Positions 9,101 to 16,633 of a DNA stretch of 33,716 nt are shown piece by piece (the first letter of the stretch is position 1; the number at the start of each line of letters is the position of its first letter). The translations under genes and the position numbers were made by a program. The stretch comes from Verrucomicrobiota bacterium (GTDB taxonomy: Bacteria; Verrucomicrobiota; Verrucomicrobiia; Limisphaerales; JAHDYP01). The notes beneath the pieces were generated by a model, which saw only the letters and a list, made by a program, of their open reading frames with translations, was not told the DNA's origin and ran no database searches. Where the stretch lies: NCBI GenBank assembly GCA_023383055.1, contig JAHDYP010000063.1, forward strand, positions 1 through 33,716. The letters run 5' to 3'.

Positions 9101-10423
9101 GTAGGACCAGGTATGAATCTCACCGTTGCGCGCCGTCTCCCGGACACGCCGCCCCGCGGCGTCGAATTCACTTCGAATCACACCCCCTTTTTCTTCGACC
9201 AACTCGATCAGATTACCGCGCTCGTCGTGGCGATGGCGCTGAGTCAGGCCGGCGGGGTCGGTGACGATGGTCTCGAGGTCCACGTAATCGAACCGATAGA
9301 CTCCCCCCTCCGCCCGGGTCTGTTCAATCACCCGACCCTTGGCATCGTAGACCTGGCGATTCGGGCTGTTCCCCTCCGGCAGGATCTTCGCCGTCATCCA
9401 CCCGCCCCCAGCCTGGGAATCGTCGTACTCATAGCGCGTCGTGCCACCCGCGCGATCCGTCACCCTGATCAGGTTCGCTCCCGCATAGGCAAACCGGACC
9501 GTACGGGTCCCGTCGCTCACACTGGCCAACTGCTGAAACCCCGTGTAGCCAAACGTCAGAGTCCGCCCCAACCCGTCGGCGACCGTCGCCAATTGCCCGC
9601 CCGCGTAAGTCAATTCCAAGGCGTTGCCTCGCGTATCCTCAATCCGAACCAGGTCCCCGTCCAAGCTGAACTCGTAAACCCAGTTCCTCTGCGGGTCGAG
9701 CAGCAGGTACCCCTCGTCGATCGCCTCCAGCCGATAGGGAATCCGCCCCGTCGCCGCCGCATTCCAAGCCGTGCCCTCGCGTGTGAATGCGATCACGCGG
9801 CCTCCGTGAAAAACCACGTCGATCCGTTCGGCTTCGACCAACAGACGGACTTCGTAAAGGTGCTGCCAGTTTCGGCCCATGACGCTGTGCGCCAACTGCT
9901 GCCGCCCCAAACCGGACGCGTAATAGCGGGTAAACCGCACCGGCATGGGCCCGCCCAGATCCAGATCGGCCGGTTCCGCCAAAACCAATTCGCCCGTGTA
10001 GGTGTTAACCGGATCGGACGCCGCCCCGGACTCGTCGACCTCCGACGCGGTGGTCTGATCCGCCACATCCCGCGGATCCGCGGGCGGTTCGACCACCCGC
10101 ACCTCGACCGGGCAAAGGCCGCTCGCGTTGTTTGGAGCGTAAGTCCACTCGAACAAAAGTGTGTTGGTGCCGGGCTTCAGACCCGTGATCCGGAACTCGC
10201 CGTAGCCAAGCCGGTTGAAGTTGTCCGGAGTCACGCTCGCCACCGAGGGATCCGAGTTGATCACCACCTCATAATGCGATTCTTCGCTCTCCAGTACGTC
10301 CGCCGTGATCCGGTAGGCGGCCCGCTGGCCCACCGTCAAGGTGATGGGCGATTCCCCACAATGATGCGGCCAGACCTTCACCCCGCCGGTAACCAGGAGC
10401 AGGAGGATGGGCATTGCTCTCAT
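6140..10423 (-). CDS. Secreted RHS/YD-repeat protein with C-terminal papain-like hydrolase-type tail
   Basis: A 1427-residue protein. A signal peptide (MRAMPILLLLVTGGVKVWP) is followed by an Ig-like domain (about 20-115), an RHS N-terminal segment with NTYTGELV and FTRYYASGLG (about 145-175), and many YD repeats of the YDAAGRL/YDALGRL type (about 290-1130). The RHS core ends in GRFLTRDPHWG...NPYGYNRLNPMRYVDPLGLD (about 1180-1218). Such repeats form a hollow shell that encapsulates the variable C-terminus. The 209-residue tail carries H1227 (GVHTDISV) and, later, C1369 (QSCNDFTDAML). This His-then-Cys order matches permuted NlpC/P60/LRAT-type papain folds, so it may be an amidase, peptidase or acyltransferase. 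I chose the ATG at 10423 because upstream starts (to 10465) would put an acidic stretch before the signal peptide. No immunity gene follows. Family is certain; tail function is inferred. Confidence 0.85.
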   Translation of the reverse strand: MRAMPILLLLVTGGVKVWPHHCGESPITLTVGQRAAYRITADVLESEESHYEVVINSDPSVASVTPDNFNRLGYGEFRITGLKPGTNTLLFEWTYAPNNASGLCPVEVRVVEPPADPRDVADQTTASEVDESGAASDPVNTYTGELVLAEPADLDLGGPMPVRFTRYYASGLGRQQLAHSVMGRNWQHLYEVRLLVEAERIDVVFHGGRVIAFTREGTAWNAAATGRIPYRLEAIDEGYLLLDPQRNWVYEFSLDGDLVRIEDTRGNALELTYAGGQLATVADGLGRTLTFGYTGFQQLASVSDGTRTVRFAYAGANLIRVTDRAGGTTRYEYDDSQAGGGWMTAKILPEGNSPNRQVYDAKGRVIEQTRAEGGVYRFDYVDLETIVTDPAGLTQRHRHDERGNLIELVEEKGGVIRSEFDAAGRRVRETARNGEIHTWSYHPESGELATATGPGQLSLTFERVARDFRGFAVFDASRIGYFDGTSERFEYDALGRLVVLTDRAGRLSRYTYNDQGRMLTATNAAGGVVACEYNADGTRRLVRRILPEGVLPATTFSYDSLRRLNRVEYPDGAKVELNYNDLDLVSSVTDEESATTRYEYSANSLLKRVTLPLGNSIRFEHDRMNEVTNVLDHAGRAVHLEFDALGRLTALVDRNGNPQSFQYDPLGRLTHYLDGAGQVWTQAHDVEGRTISQADPLGQVQRYTYDAAGRITGIARAPEEIRLTYDAMSRVSAMELPPGGVTSLTYAADGRLNRVALPGNIAAEYEPDALGLVGTVRDPNGQAWRLLRDALGRPRGFVDPLLRTNEYTLDERDRIVEIRYAGQLGGCTNDYTARGELARRTYSDGTTLEFEFDANGRLISGTGLALGYDAQDNVVECNGLTLTHDPGGRLTAVTVAPGKEIQYAYDARNLVTHVVDWLGGVTTFEYDAASRLVAISRPNGVTTAFGYDAAGRLSSILDQGTQVTASIQLTRDGAGLITAAQRSLPLEAAWTPQSRVSSYDAASQLMGADYDALGRMTRDGTREFEWDLASRLRRLVDGATAIDFEYDAFGSLLAQSQGDVRREYVWNYALRLRSPVVVREAGVDTSYLVHSPGGELLYAIAADSGARWFHHFDEMGNTTFLTDATGSLAAAYAHSPYGELLAREGSADTPFGHGGRYGALAYPAHGLVYLRHRWLDTRNGRFLTRDPHWGISIHPNELNPYGYNRLNPMRYVDPLGLDARVNQSGVHTDISVDVWQGDQIVGTLTVSYAAKGYRGNFGGVGEAFSTVIGGTQGEFSIDYKPGSIRNTTEPGNLARGTQIIIQGTREQDERLRLALAGIIGANGEVAFVGRGQSMIRQFIYGARKGKKQSMVIDATIDDWETYRALTQSCNDFTDAMLDIYFGENWYVGPIFEGDGLTGELRRYLDRPRGLMLDPNGIASITGATTVR

Positions 10424-10507
10424 AAAAACAGTCGTCTCTTCCCCGGCAGGTTCCATCGACGCCATCCCGCCAGCATTCTCGTCCCGCCAACCGGCGCATC
10501 ACCACCG

Positions 10508-11059
10508 CTACGGCGCCAACCGCACCCGGTAGTACCGCCCCGGCGACGCCGTATCCGTATCGGTCCAGATCAACACCGACCCCGTCGCCCGCACCGTCCC
10601 GCGCTCCACCCAGACCCCGTCCGCCACGGATTCCCGGGCCTCAATCACGTAACTCCGGCCCGCCACGCTGCTCACCTCGAGCTGTGTGCCCGCCAAATGT
10701 CCGGCGTCCAGTCGCAGAATTCGCAGCAAGGACCCCGCGTCACCCGGATTCGTTCCCGCCTGGTATTCCTCCAAATTGGTCAGCCCATCCCCGTCAAAGT
10801 CGTCTTGTCCTCCCTCCAACAACGAACCGAAATGCAACTGCTCCCAATCATCCGGCAGTTGGTCTTCATCGCTGTCGATCACCTCAACCCACGCCCGCTC
10901 CAGGAGATTGCCCGCCGCATCGTATCGATACCTCAAGGTCCGCCCTTCCGGCAGGGACACCACCACCAATCGCCCGGCGGCGTCGTACTCGTAGCGATGC
11001 TCCGCGGCGATGACACCCACCACGGCGAACAGACACAAAAGGCTGACCCAGTAGTTCAT
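10508..11059 (-). CDS. Small secreted YD-repeat / thrombospondin-3-like calcium-repeat protein
   Basis: A 183-residue exported protein of unknown function. The signal peptide is about residues 1-19 (MNYWVSLLCLFAVVGVIAAE). Two YD repeats follow directly (YEYDAAGRLVVVSLPEGR, RYDAAGNLLERA), then an Asp-rich stretch, DSDEDQLPDDW...DDFDGDGLTNLEEYQAGTNP (about 62-107), that resembles thrombospondin type 3 or EF-like calcium-binding loops. A C-terminal beta-rich segment (YVIEARESVADGVW ... YYRVRLAP) is of a kind common at the ends of extracellular verrucomicrobial proteins. It lies 84 bp upstream of the RHS gene on the same strand and likely shares its transcript. It could be a helper, a surface partner or a remnant of a longer RHS gene. 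The start ATG begins the signal peptide. Confidence 0.75.
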   Translation of the reverse strand: MNYWVSLLCLFAVVGVIAAEHRYEYDAAGRLVVVSLPEGRTLRYRYDAAGNLLERAWVEVIDSDEDQLPDDWEQLHFGSLLEGGQDDFDGDGLTNLEEYQAGTNPGDAGSLLRILRLDAGHLAGTQLEVSSVAGRSYVIEARESVADGVWVERGTVRATGSVLIWTDTDTASPGRYYRVRLAP

Positions 11060-11132
11060 GCGGCTCGCGCTGGTCCGGGGCGGCGCGACCGTGCTGGTCC
11101 GGCCTGCGCCCGGTATGCTTGATAATACGGAA

Positions 11133-11161
11133 CACTAATTGGAATAATCAGCCATGTTCAA
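11133..11161 (-). promoter_or_regulatory. Weak candidate promoter for the YD/RHS gene pair
   Basis: Reading the minus strand, TATTAT lies inside an AT-rich island (about 11117-11160) in otherwise GC-rich sequence, with TGATTA 17 bases upstream. The -10 match is good and the -35 match is poor. The island sits 60-100 bases upstream of the ATG at 11059 and is shared with the divergent gene at 11340. The element limits are approximate. Confidence 0.2.
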
Positions 11162-11339
11162 GCATAAAAACTGTCGAAAAGGAGAAAGGCTCAGTCCCGC
11201 GGATTGACAACCCAGCCGCACTGTAAAGAATTGCGACTGGCAAAACGCCTTCGAGGGAGTTTGCCTATAAACTCATTTGACTCCTGTAATGGTATTTGGG
11301 GCCAGCCGACCTACACTGCCGACAACATTCTGCTGAACC

Positions 11340-11702
11340 ATGAAAACGATCGAGAAGGATGAGCTGTTCCAGAGCCTTAGCGGGTTCTTGAAGGCCAAGG
11401 GCATCGAGCTCAAAGAGGGCGTGTATGCGCAACGCATTCGTCAAGCCTGCAATTTGCTCGGCGATGCCGTCAACGCCACGCAGAAAACCGCCAGGAAGGC
11501 CAAGGACGAATTGGACAAGAATCTGGCGCGATTGCGGGAATCCCTGCGCGAGCAGAAGGCAAAGGCGCCCGGGCCCTCGCCCGCCGCCGCGTCCGACCCC
11601 GCGCCGTCCCCCGCGCCCAGAACGGTGAAGCCCAAGAGCAGCCGAAAGCGACGGACCGCGCCCGTGAAGCGGCCGCGAACCCGAGGCTCCGCCAAAGCCT
11701 GA
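11340..11702 (+). CDS. Small hypothetical protein with helical N-terminus and basic Pro/Ala/Lys/Arg tail
   Basis: Not recognised as a named family. The 120-residue product has two halves. Residues 1-75 are predicted helical and charged (FLKAKGIELKEGVYAQRIRQ, then a long heptad-like segment with KDELDKNLARLRESLREQ). Residues 76-120 are low-complexity, first Pro/Ala/Ser-rich and then strongly basic (KPKSSRKRRTAPVKRPRTRG), like histone H1-type or other nucleic-acid-binding tails. The composition is not that of a random reading frame, and the AT-rich region upstream suits a promoter. No good Shine-Dalgarno precedes the ATG. It is a single gene, transcribed towards the nine-gene cluster, and a hairpin follows its stop. 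DNA or RNA binding is a plausible inference only. Confidence 0.6.
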   Translation: MKTIEKDELFQSLSGFLKAKGIELKEGVYAQRIRQACNLLGDAVNATQKTARKAKDELDKNLARLRESLREQKAKAPGPSPAAASDPAPSPAPRTVKPKSSRKRRTAPVKRPRTRGSAKA

Positions 11703-11711
11703 CGTTGAGGT

Positions 11712-11743
11712 CTGATCCGCCGCACCGTCATGCGATGGATCAG
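11712..11743 (+). terminator. Hairpin after the basic-tailed protein gene
   Basis: CTGATCC at 11712-11718 pairs with GGATCAG at 11737-11743. Inside, GCA at 11722-11724 can pair with TGC at 11731-11733 across a 6-base loop. It starts 10 bases after the stop codon, a terminator-like position, but no T-run follows. Confidence 0.4.
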
Positions 11744-11761
11744 GGGGCATGGTTGAGTCCG

Positions 11762-11814
11762 GCGCTTGTAGCGCAGACAGCCTTGTCTGCTGTTCCGCCG
11801 ACTGCCCAGTCGGC
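11762..11814. repeat. Double-palindrome REP-like intergenic element
   Basis: Two adjacent, equally built hairpins lie between convergent genes. GCAGACA (11773-11779) and TGTCTGC (11784-11790) enclose a 4-base loop. GCCGACT (11797-11803) and AGTCGGC (11808-11814) also enclose a 4-base loop. A third short inverted repeat, GCGCT/AGCGC (11762-11766 and 11770-11774), overlaps the first arm. I associate this pattern with dispersed intergenic repeats in Verrucomicrobiota; only one copy is in this window, so its repeat status rests on recollection. Confidence 0.55.
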
Positions 11815-11862
11815 AGGCGCTCGACCTGGAACGAACGCCCTACTCGCCACTCTGGTCACGGG

Positions 11863-13674
11863 TTAACGCACGCCCATGGCTTCGAGGGACCGCAGTTCGG
11901 CCGCCCACTGCAGGCGTTCCGCATCAGTCACATCCGGGTTCGGCAGAAGGCTGCGGCGCGTGCAATTGATGAGGGCCTGCAACGTCTGGTAGCGGCGCGT
12001 CTGCTCGATCGCCGGCGGGAGGAGGTCGCTGACGACAGCCAGCACGCGTTGGCTGGTGAGCGGGCCTTGATTCTGTCGGGCTTTCGCCTTCAATTCGCCG
12101 CGCAACGCGGCAAAGCCCGCGGTACTGAACTTCGCGGTCATCAGGGTGAGCTTGGCCAGCAGCCCGGGAGTCAAATCGCCCGACAGGACGTCCTTCAAGG
12201 TCCAGCGCAGGAACGCATCCCGATCTTCGCCTTCCGGATCGAGGATCGGAATAATGAGATCGCCGACCCGACCGGGGCGGCGGATGTCGGGGCTGAGTTG
12301 ATGAATGCGCGCGGTGATCAGCAGCCAGACGACTCGCCCGCGGAGCGCGTTATCCGACATCATGGCCTGCAGCTTGCCGGTGAGCCGACGCTCGGTTTCG
12401 TGCGTGTCGGCGCCCACACCGCCAAACTGCGTGTCGGCTTCATCCACGAAGATGATCACCTTGGCGAGGGCGAGCAGGACACGCCGCAACCTCTCGAAAA
12501 TGACATCGGTCTGACCGAACCACTGGCTGCGAATGTTCTTCAGGACTAAAACAACCATGTCCAGCTCCGTGGCGACGGCTTCAAACAGATACGTCTTGCC
12601 ACCGCCAATCGGGCCGCACACGGCCGCGCCCGGCAAGGACTCCGGCCCCGTCGCGGCGAGGCGCGGCATGAATTCTTCGCGCAGGAAGGATTTCAACCGG
12701 CTGAATCCCACGCAATCCTCGAGACGGTGCGTGGGTTTCTTGAACTCGACAATGTCCTCACCGAGCTGGCTCTGGATGAACTGCTCCACTTTCACGACCA
12801 CCTCCGCCTGGGTCAGTGTGCGCTTTTCGTAGAGCGCGGCTTTGAGGAGTTGCGCGAGCGCGTGCAGGCTGAGACCCGCCGTGAGCTTGGCGAGATCCTC
12901 GGGGGTGCTCCAGAGTTCGAGGGCGGTGCCGGCCTTACTCTCGAGGTAATGCCGGATGAACTCGAGCCGGGCGCCATCGTCCGGCGCGGGGACTTCCACC
13001 TCGATCAACTGGGGCAGGCGCGCGACGCGTTGGTGGATGAGGCTGCGCGATTCGGTGACCAGCACCACGGAATCGCCGCCGGCGCCGAACCCGGGGTCGC
13101 TGAACCAATCGTGGCAGATGGTCACGCGCTGGCGGTCCATGTCCGACAGACTGTGAATCGGCGCGTCGGGGAGCAGCAATTCGGCGCCTTCGATGATGAT
13201 CAGCAGGTGCTGTTCGAGCAGGCGTTTGCCTCCCGATTCGGTGCGGGCGCAGAGACACATTTGCCGGAGCAGTTCCAAAGCGAGCGTGGGCATTTGGGTG
13301 CTCTTCCGGAGGGAGTCATCGTAGGTCTCGAGCAGGTGATCGAGGTCGGCGGCGGTCTTGCCGCGGGCCAGCATGCGTTTGATCGCCAGTTGATCGGCGT
13401 CGTGGCCACTGCGCCAACTCAGCCAGGCGTCGCGAACTTTCGCGGCGTCCGCTTCGCGCACGAAGCGCAGGGGGCCATTGAGTTCGTAGACAATGAGAAT
13501 GTAATCCGGCAGGTCCCACTCGGCGGTGAGGAGATTGAGGAGCGGCACATAATCCCGCTCCGGCCCGACGGGGCCGAAGAGGTCGTAAACGTTGCCGGTG
13601 AGCAGAAGCGTGCGCGCCTGGCCGGAGTTCAGCATGCGCCCGGCCTGTTTGAGGAAAGGAGGAACGGTTTTCAT
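11863..13674 (-). CDS. Two-tier AAA ATPase, Ycf46-like architecture (last gene of the PspA cluster)
   Basis: A 603-residue cytoplasmic ATPase. Residues 20-290 look like a degenerate first AAA module: no Walker A, a decayed Walker B (LLIIIEGAE, 158-164), a sensor-like VVLVTESR (203-210), and a helical lid. Residues 315-520 are an active classic AAA domain: Walker A GPIGGGKT (354-361), pore-loop-like WFG (385-387), Walker B VIIFVDEAD (406-414), and second region of homology DIRRPGR (463-469), with arginines in the finger positions. The sensor-1 Asn is not seen (ITAR at 453-456). The inactive-plus-active layout resembles Ycf46. Its PspA neighbour makes an ESCRT-III/Vps4-like partnership attractive; this is inference. 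The frame is open upstream to 13983 but would overlap the ABC ATPase gene, so I take the ATG at 13674; the ATG at 13695 is also possible. Confidence 0.85.
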   Translation of the reverse strand: MKTVPPFLKQAGRMLNSGQARTLLLTGNVYDLFGPVGPERDYVPLLNLLTAEWDLPDYILIVYELNGPLRFVREADAAKVRDAWLSWRSGHDADQLAIKRMLARGKTAADLDHLLETYDDSLRKSTQMPTLALELLRQMCLCARTESGGKRLLEQHLLIIIEGAELLLPDAPIHSLSDMDRQRVTICHDWFSDPGFGAGGDSVVLVTESRSLIHQRVARLPQLIEVEVPAPDDGARLEFIRHYLESKAGTALELWSTPEDLAKLTAGLSLHALAQLLKAALYEKRTLTQAEVVVKVEQFIQSQLGEDIVEFKKPTHRLEDCVGFSRLKSFLREEFMPRLAATGPESLPGAAVCGPIGGGKTYLFEAVATELDMVVLVLKNIRSQWFGQTDVIFERLRRVLLALAKVIIFVDEADTQFGGVGADTHETERRLTGKLQAMMSDNALRGRVVWLLITARIHQLSPDIRRPGRVGDLIIPILDPEGEDRDAFLRWTLKDVLSGDLTPGLLAKLTLMTAKFSTAGFAALRGELKAKARQNQGPLTSQRVLAVVSDLLPPAIEQTRRYQTLQALINCTRRSLLPNPDVTDAERLQWAAELRSLEAMGVR

Positions 13675-13741
13675 GGAGCGGTGGATCCGGAACATCGAAC
13701 GATGGAGGCCGTCCTTCGCGTCTCGAATAACGCGCGTCGAG

Positions 13742-14662
13742 TCATGGCCTGGTGCCTCCGCGGGGCGCCAGGTGTTCCGACCGTTCGAACGCCGCCGCCG
13801 GATTAAACACCACGCGGCGAATCTCCTCGCGTTGTTTGATGAAGCGTTCGAGTTCACGCGCCTGTTCGGCTTTGAAAATGGGCGCCGGCTGGTCGTAAAT
13901 GATGGTGGCTCCCGGACAGGAGGGGTGGCCCTCGCTTTTCCAGGCCCAGTACTGCGAGAGCCCCACGACCCGATCGCCAACAATCAAGGCCTCGTTCAGT
14001 TCGTGGGTCACAATGATCAAGGTATAGGCCGGCGTGCTGCCGCCGCGCGCCGTGGCCGCGTTCTCATCGTGCAATCCGAGCAGCAGTTTCTGCAGATCCT
14101 CGCGCGTGGCTTCATCGAGAGCGCCAAACGGTTCATCCAGCAGGATGATCGCGGGTTTCATGACGAGTGCCTGTGCCAGGGCGACGCGCTGCCGCATGCC
14201 GCCGGACATCTCCTGGGGATAGAGGTGCAGCGCGTCACCCAGTTTAACTCGAACCAGCATGGCTTCGGCCTCGGCCAGGTGTTGTCGGCGCAGGCGCCGC
14301 CACCGGGGCCATTGCAGCCAGCGATAGGGCAGGGAGGTTTGGTCCAGCATCAGGCCAATGGCCACGTTCTCCAACGCGGTGAAGAACGGATACAAGGAAT
14401 AATGCTGATAGACAATGCCCCGGTCACGACCTGGACCCTCGACGACCGTCCCCGCCGGGTCCCCCGCGCGCCAAATTCGCGTCACCCCCGCATTCGGCAG
14501 GTGCGTGCCCAGGATCGCGCGCAGCAGCGTCGACTTGCCGCAACCGCTCGGGCCGACCAGGGAGAGGAATTGACCGTGCGGCACTTGCAGGTCCACTTCG
14601 TGCAGGACTCGCTTGCGGCCGAACCCATGGCTCACCTTCTGGCAATGGAGGGCGAGGTTCAT
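13742..14662 (-). CDS. ABC transporter ATP-binding protein, nitrate/taurine/urea-carboxylase-region type
   Basis: Cytoplasmic motor of an ABC importer, 306 residues. Walker A GPSGCGKST is at 37-45, the Q-loop at Q86 (IVYQHYS), the signature MSGGM at 152-156, Walker B ILLDEP at 173-178, and the switch His at H220 (IVTHE). All catalytic motifs are intact. The subfamily resembles NrtD/TauB/SsuB and, in detail, the ATPases found beside urea carboxylase. About 60 residues follow the switch region, longer than minimal TauB, and may regulate or dock the protein. It lies 73 bp after the permease gene and 67 bp before the AAA gene. A short GGGAA/TTCCC hairpin (14672-14684) precedes the ATG. The substrate cannot be read. 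Confidence 0.9.
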   Translation of the reverse strand: MNLALHCQKVSHGFGRKRVLHEVDLQVPHGQFLSLVGPSGCGKSTLLRAILGTHLPNAGVTRIWRAGDPAGTVVEGPGRDRGIVYQHYSLYPFFTALENVAIGLMLDQTSLPYRWLQWPRWRRLRRQHLAEAEAMLVRVKLGDALHLYPQEMSGGMRQRVALAQALVMKPAIILLDEPFGALDEATREDLQKLLLGLHDENAATARGGSTPAYTLIIVTHELNEALIVGDRVVGLSQYWAWKSEGHPSCPGATIIYDQPAPIFKAEQARELERFIKQREEIRRVVFNPAAAFERSEHLAPRGGTRP

Positions 14663-14735
14663 GGGCTGGGGGGGAATGCTTCCCGGGAGGAGCCGAATAC
14701 TCCGCTGGCCAGGGCCAACTGAAAGCAGTGTGATC

Positions 14736-15542
14736 TCATCCCCTTCCTTGCACGTACCATGGGCACAACCTGCCCTGCAACCGGCGCAGCAGATAATCCA
14801 TCGTGAATCCGAACGCGGCCAGGAACGCCAGGTACGGATAGACCACGCTCATGTTTAAGAGTTTCGATTGAAGCCGGATTCGGTAGCCGAAGCCCACGTC
14901 GCCCACGACCATTTCGGCGGCGATGAGATAGACGAGAGCCGGACCGATCGCCAGTCGCAACGCATCGATCAATCTCGGCAACACCTGGCGGAGGATGATG
15001 GAACCGATCACTTCCAAGTGGCTCGCGCCAAGCGTGTAGGATTTGTGCAGGAGTTCCTCGGGGAAATCCTTGACCGCGAGATACACCGTTTGCGCCAGAG
15101 CCGGCAGGATCCCGAAACCGATCATGTACAGATACATTTTCTGACCGGTCCCGGCGAGCACGAAGAACACCGCCAGGGCCGCCGTGGGCGGGATCTGAGC
15201 CAGGAGCGATAGCGGCGGCTGGAGAAACGCCTCGACCTGGGAGAAACATCCCATCGCCAATCCAATGAGCAGGGCGCAACCCGCGCCGAGGCCGAGGCCG
15301 AGGAAATAGCGTTTGGCGGTGGCTTTGGTGTCGACCACAATCCAGCGCTCCCCCGAGCGCTTGTTCACCTCGAAAATCTGCGCGACGCCTTTGCCAATCT
15401 GCGTCCAGGTCGGGATCGTGGTGTCGTCGGGATTTTTCTGATGCTGTCGATGCGCCATCCAGGTGTAACTTCCAAGCAACAGCAGCAAGGACAAAATGCC
15501 GAGGATAATCGCGGTCGAACGCTGGATCGGGCGGCGGATCAT
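14736..15542 (-). CDS. ABC transporter permease, nitrate/taurine/urea-carboxylase-region type
   Basis: Inner-membrane channel of the ABC importer, 268 residues (usual length). The N-terminal membrane segment is about 11-30, followed by a periplasmic stretch (31-75) and about five further segments. The cytoplasmic EAA loop, which docks on the ATPase, is at about 163-195 (EELLHKSYTLGAS ... LRQVLPRL), with the invariant G in LGAS at 172. The start codon overlaps the stop of the upstream binding-protein gene by one base (TAATG at 15541-15545), showing translational coupling. It is the only permease for three binding-protein domains in this cluster, so it presumably forms a homodimer. Confidence 0.9.
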   Translation of the reverse strand: MIRRPIQRSTAIILGILSLLLLLGSYTWMAHRQHQKNPDDTTIPTWTQIGKGVAQIFEVNKRSGERWIVVDTKATAKRYFLGLGLGAGCALLIGLAMGCFSQVEAFLQPPLSLLAQIPPTAALAVFFVLAGTGQKMYLYMIGFGILPALAQTVYLAVKDFPEELLHKSYTLGASHLEVIGSIILRQVLPRLIDALRLAIGPALVYLIAAEMVVGDVGFGYRIRLQSKLLNMSVVYPYLAFLAAFGFTMDYLLRRLQGRLCPWYVQGRG

Positions 15543-16612
15543 TACTTCTTTTCCTGGGCCAGCTTGATGTAGCTGGGATCCAATCGCAGGTTCACCCCCG
15601 GCGCCTCGGCTTTCGTGCCGTAGCCCACTTTCGGCGCCGACGCGGTGATTTCCTGTTCCACGCAGAAGTCGGTGACCTTGGCCGTAAGCGATCTGATTTC
15701 CGGGCTGGTCATCAGGTTCAACGCTTCTTTGGGGGTGGAGTAGAACCGGGTTTGCTGGACCACCTGCTTCATCGCCGCCAGGTCGAGGTGGCTGAACTTT
15801 TCGCCCAGGGCCACCAGCGTGTCGTCTCGCGTCGCCGGGTCGGCGATGCGCTGGTTGACCGCGTAGAACGTTTCGATGATGGCGCAGGCGAAATCCTTGC
15901 CGCCTGGCTTGTCGAGGGACGCCTGGGCCACGACGACCGCGTCAATGATCTCGTTGGGGATTTTCGTGGAATCGAACAACACATGGGCATCGGCGCGCTT
16001 GCTCAACACTTCGAGCACAAAAGGATTCCAGACGACGATGGCGGTGACCTCGCGTTGTTTCTGTTGGAATGCCACCGCGGCGGCGCCGGGGTCCATGTTC
16101 GCGAACCGGTAGTCGCCGGGTTTCTCGCCCAGCAACTCGAGGTTGCGATTGAAGCAATACTCCGAAACGCTCTTGGCCAGGCCATGAACCGGCTTGCCGC
16201 GGAGCTGCTTGATGTCGGTGATCGTCTTCGGAACAATCAACGCATCCGCCCCATGGCTCGTCGAGGTGGGTACAATCACCACGGACGGACGGCTGAGCGA
16301 TGGGTTCAGCGCGTCGAGCGTGGTGATGCAGACGGCGTCACACTGGGAAGCGCCGTACATGGTCAGGCAGGGATCGTATTCCGCCTCCTTGAGGACGATG
16401 TCAACGTTCCACTTCTTTTCGATCGGCCCCAGTCTGCCCTCGGCCCCCTCGATGAGTTTCAGTTCATTCGCCACGCCGAAGACGCTCCACGAGGGGTATT
16501 CGCTCCACGCGAGCGAGAAGGACGCCGGTGCTGCGAGGATGGAGGTGGGTGTGTTGATGAGGGCCAGCGAAAGCGCGGCCAGCGTGATGAGTCTTGGGAA
16601 ACGTGTTTTCAT
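15542..16612 (-). CDS. Periplasmic substrate-binding protein, NMT1/TauA-like (urea-carboxylase-region type)
   Basis: A 356-residue exported binding protein. The signal peptide is about residues 1-28 (cleavage likely after ILA-A); no lipobox is present. The mature part has the two-lobe SBP layout: SLAWSEYPSW at the start, QCDAVCITTLDALN in lobe 1, VVWNPFVLEVL and IPNEIIDAVVV in lobe 2. The WNP and IP-EI-D-VV motifs are those I recall for binding proteins encoded near urea carboxylase, but no urea-catabolism gene is in this window. It is coupled to the permease gene downstream and lies 75 bp after the PspA gene. Unlike its two cluster paralogues it has no OmpA domain, so it is probably the binding protein that serves the permease directly. 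Confidence 0.88.
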   Translation of the reverse strand: MKTRFPRLITLAALSLALINTPTSILAAPASFSLAWSEYPSWSVFGVANELKLIEGAEGRLGPIEKKWNVDIVLKEAEYDPCLTMYGASQCDAVCITTLDALNPSLSRPSVVIVPTSTSHGADALIVPKTITDIKQLRGKPVHGLAKSVSEYCFNRNLELLGEKPGDYRFANMDPGAAAVAFQQKQREVTAIVVWNPFVLEVLSKRADAHVLFDSTKIPNEIIDAVVVAQASLDKPGGKDFACAIIETFYAVNQRIADPATRDDTLVALGEKFSHLDLAAMKQVVQQTRFYSTPKEALNLMTSPEIRSLTAKVTDFCVEQEITASAPKVGYGTKAEAPGVNLRLDPSYIKLAQEKK

Positions 16613-16633
16613 GTGTTTGGAATTGTTGAGCCA

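Noticed and set aside
10424..10465. Longer start of the RHS protein
   Set aside because: It would add 14 acidic/polar residues before a clear signal peptide, which is atypical.
6413..11122. Long plus-strand open frames opposite the RHS and YD genes
   Set aside because: Low-complexity Arg/Pro/Gln-rich products mirror the sense YD repeats; no start signal or homology features.
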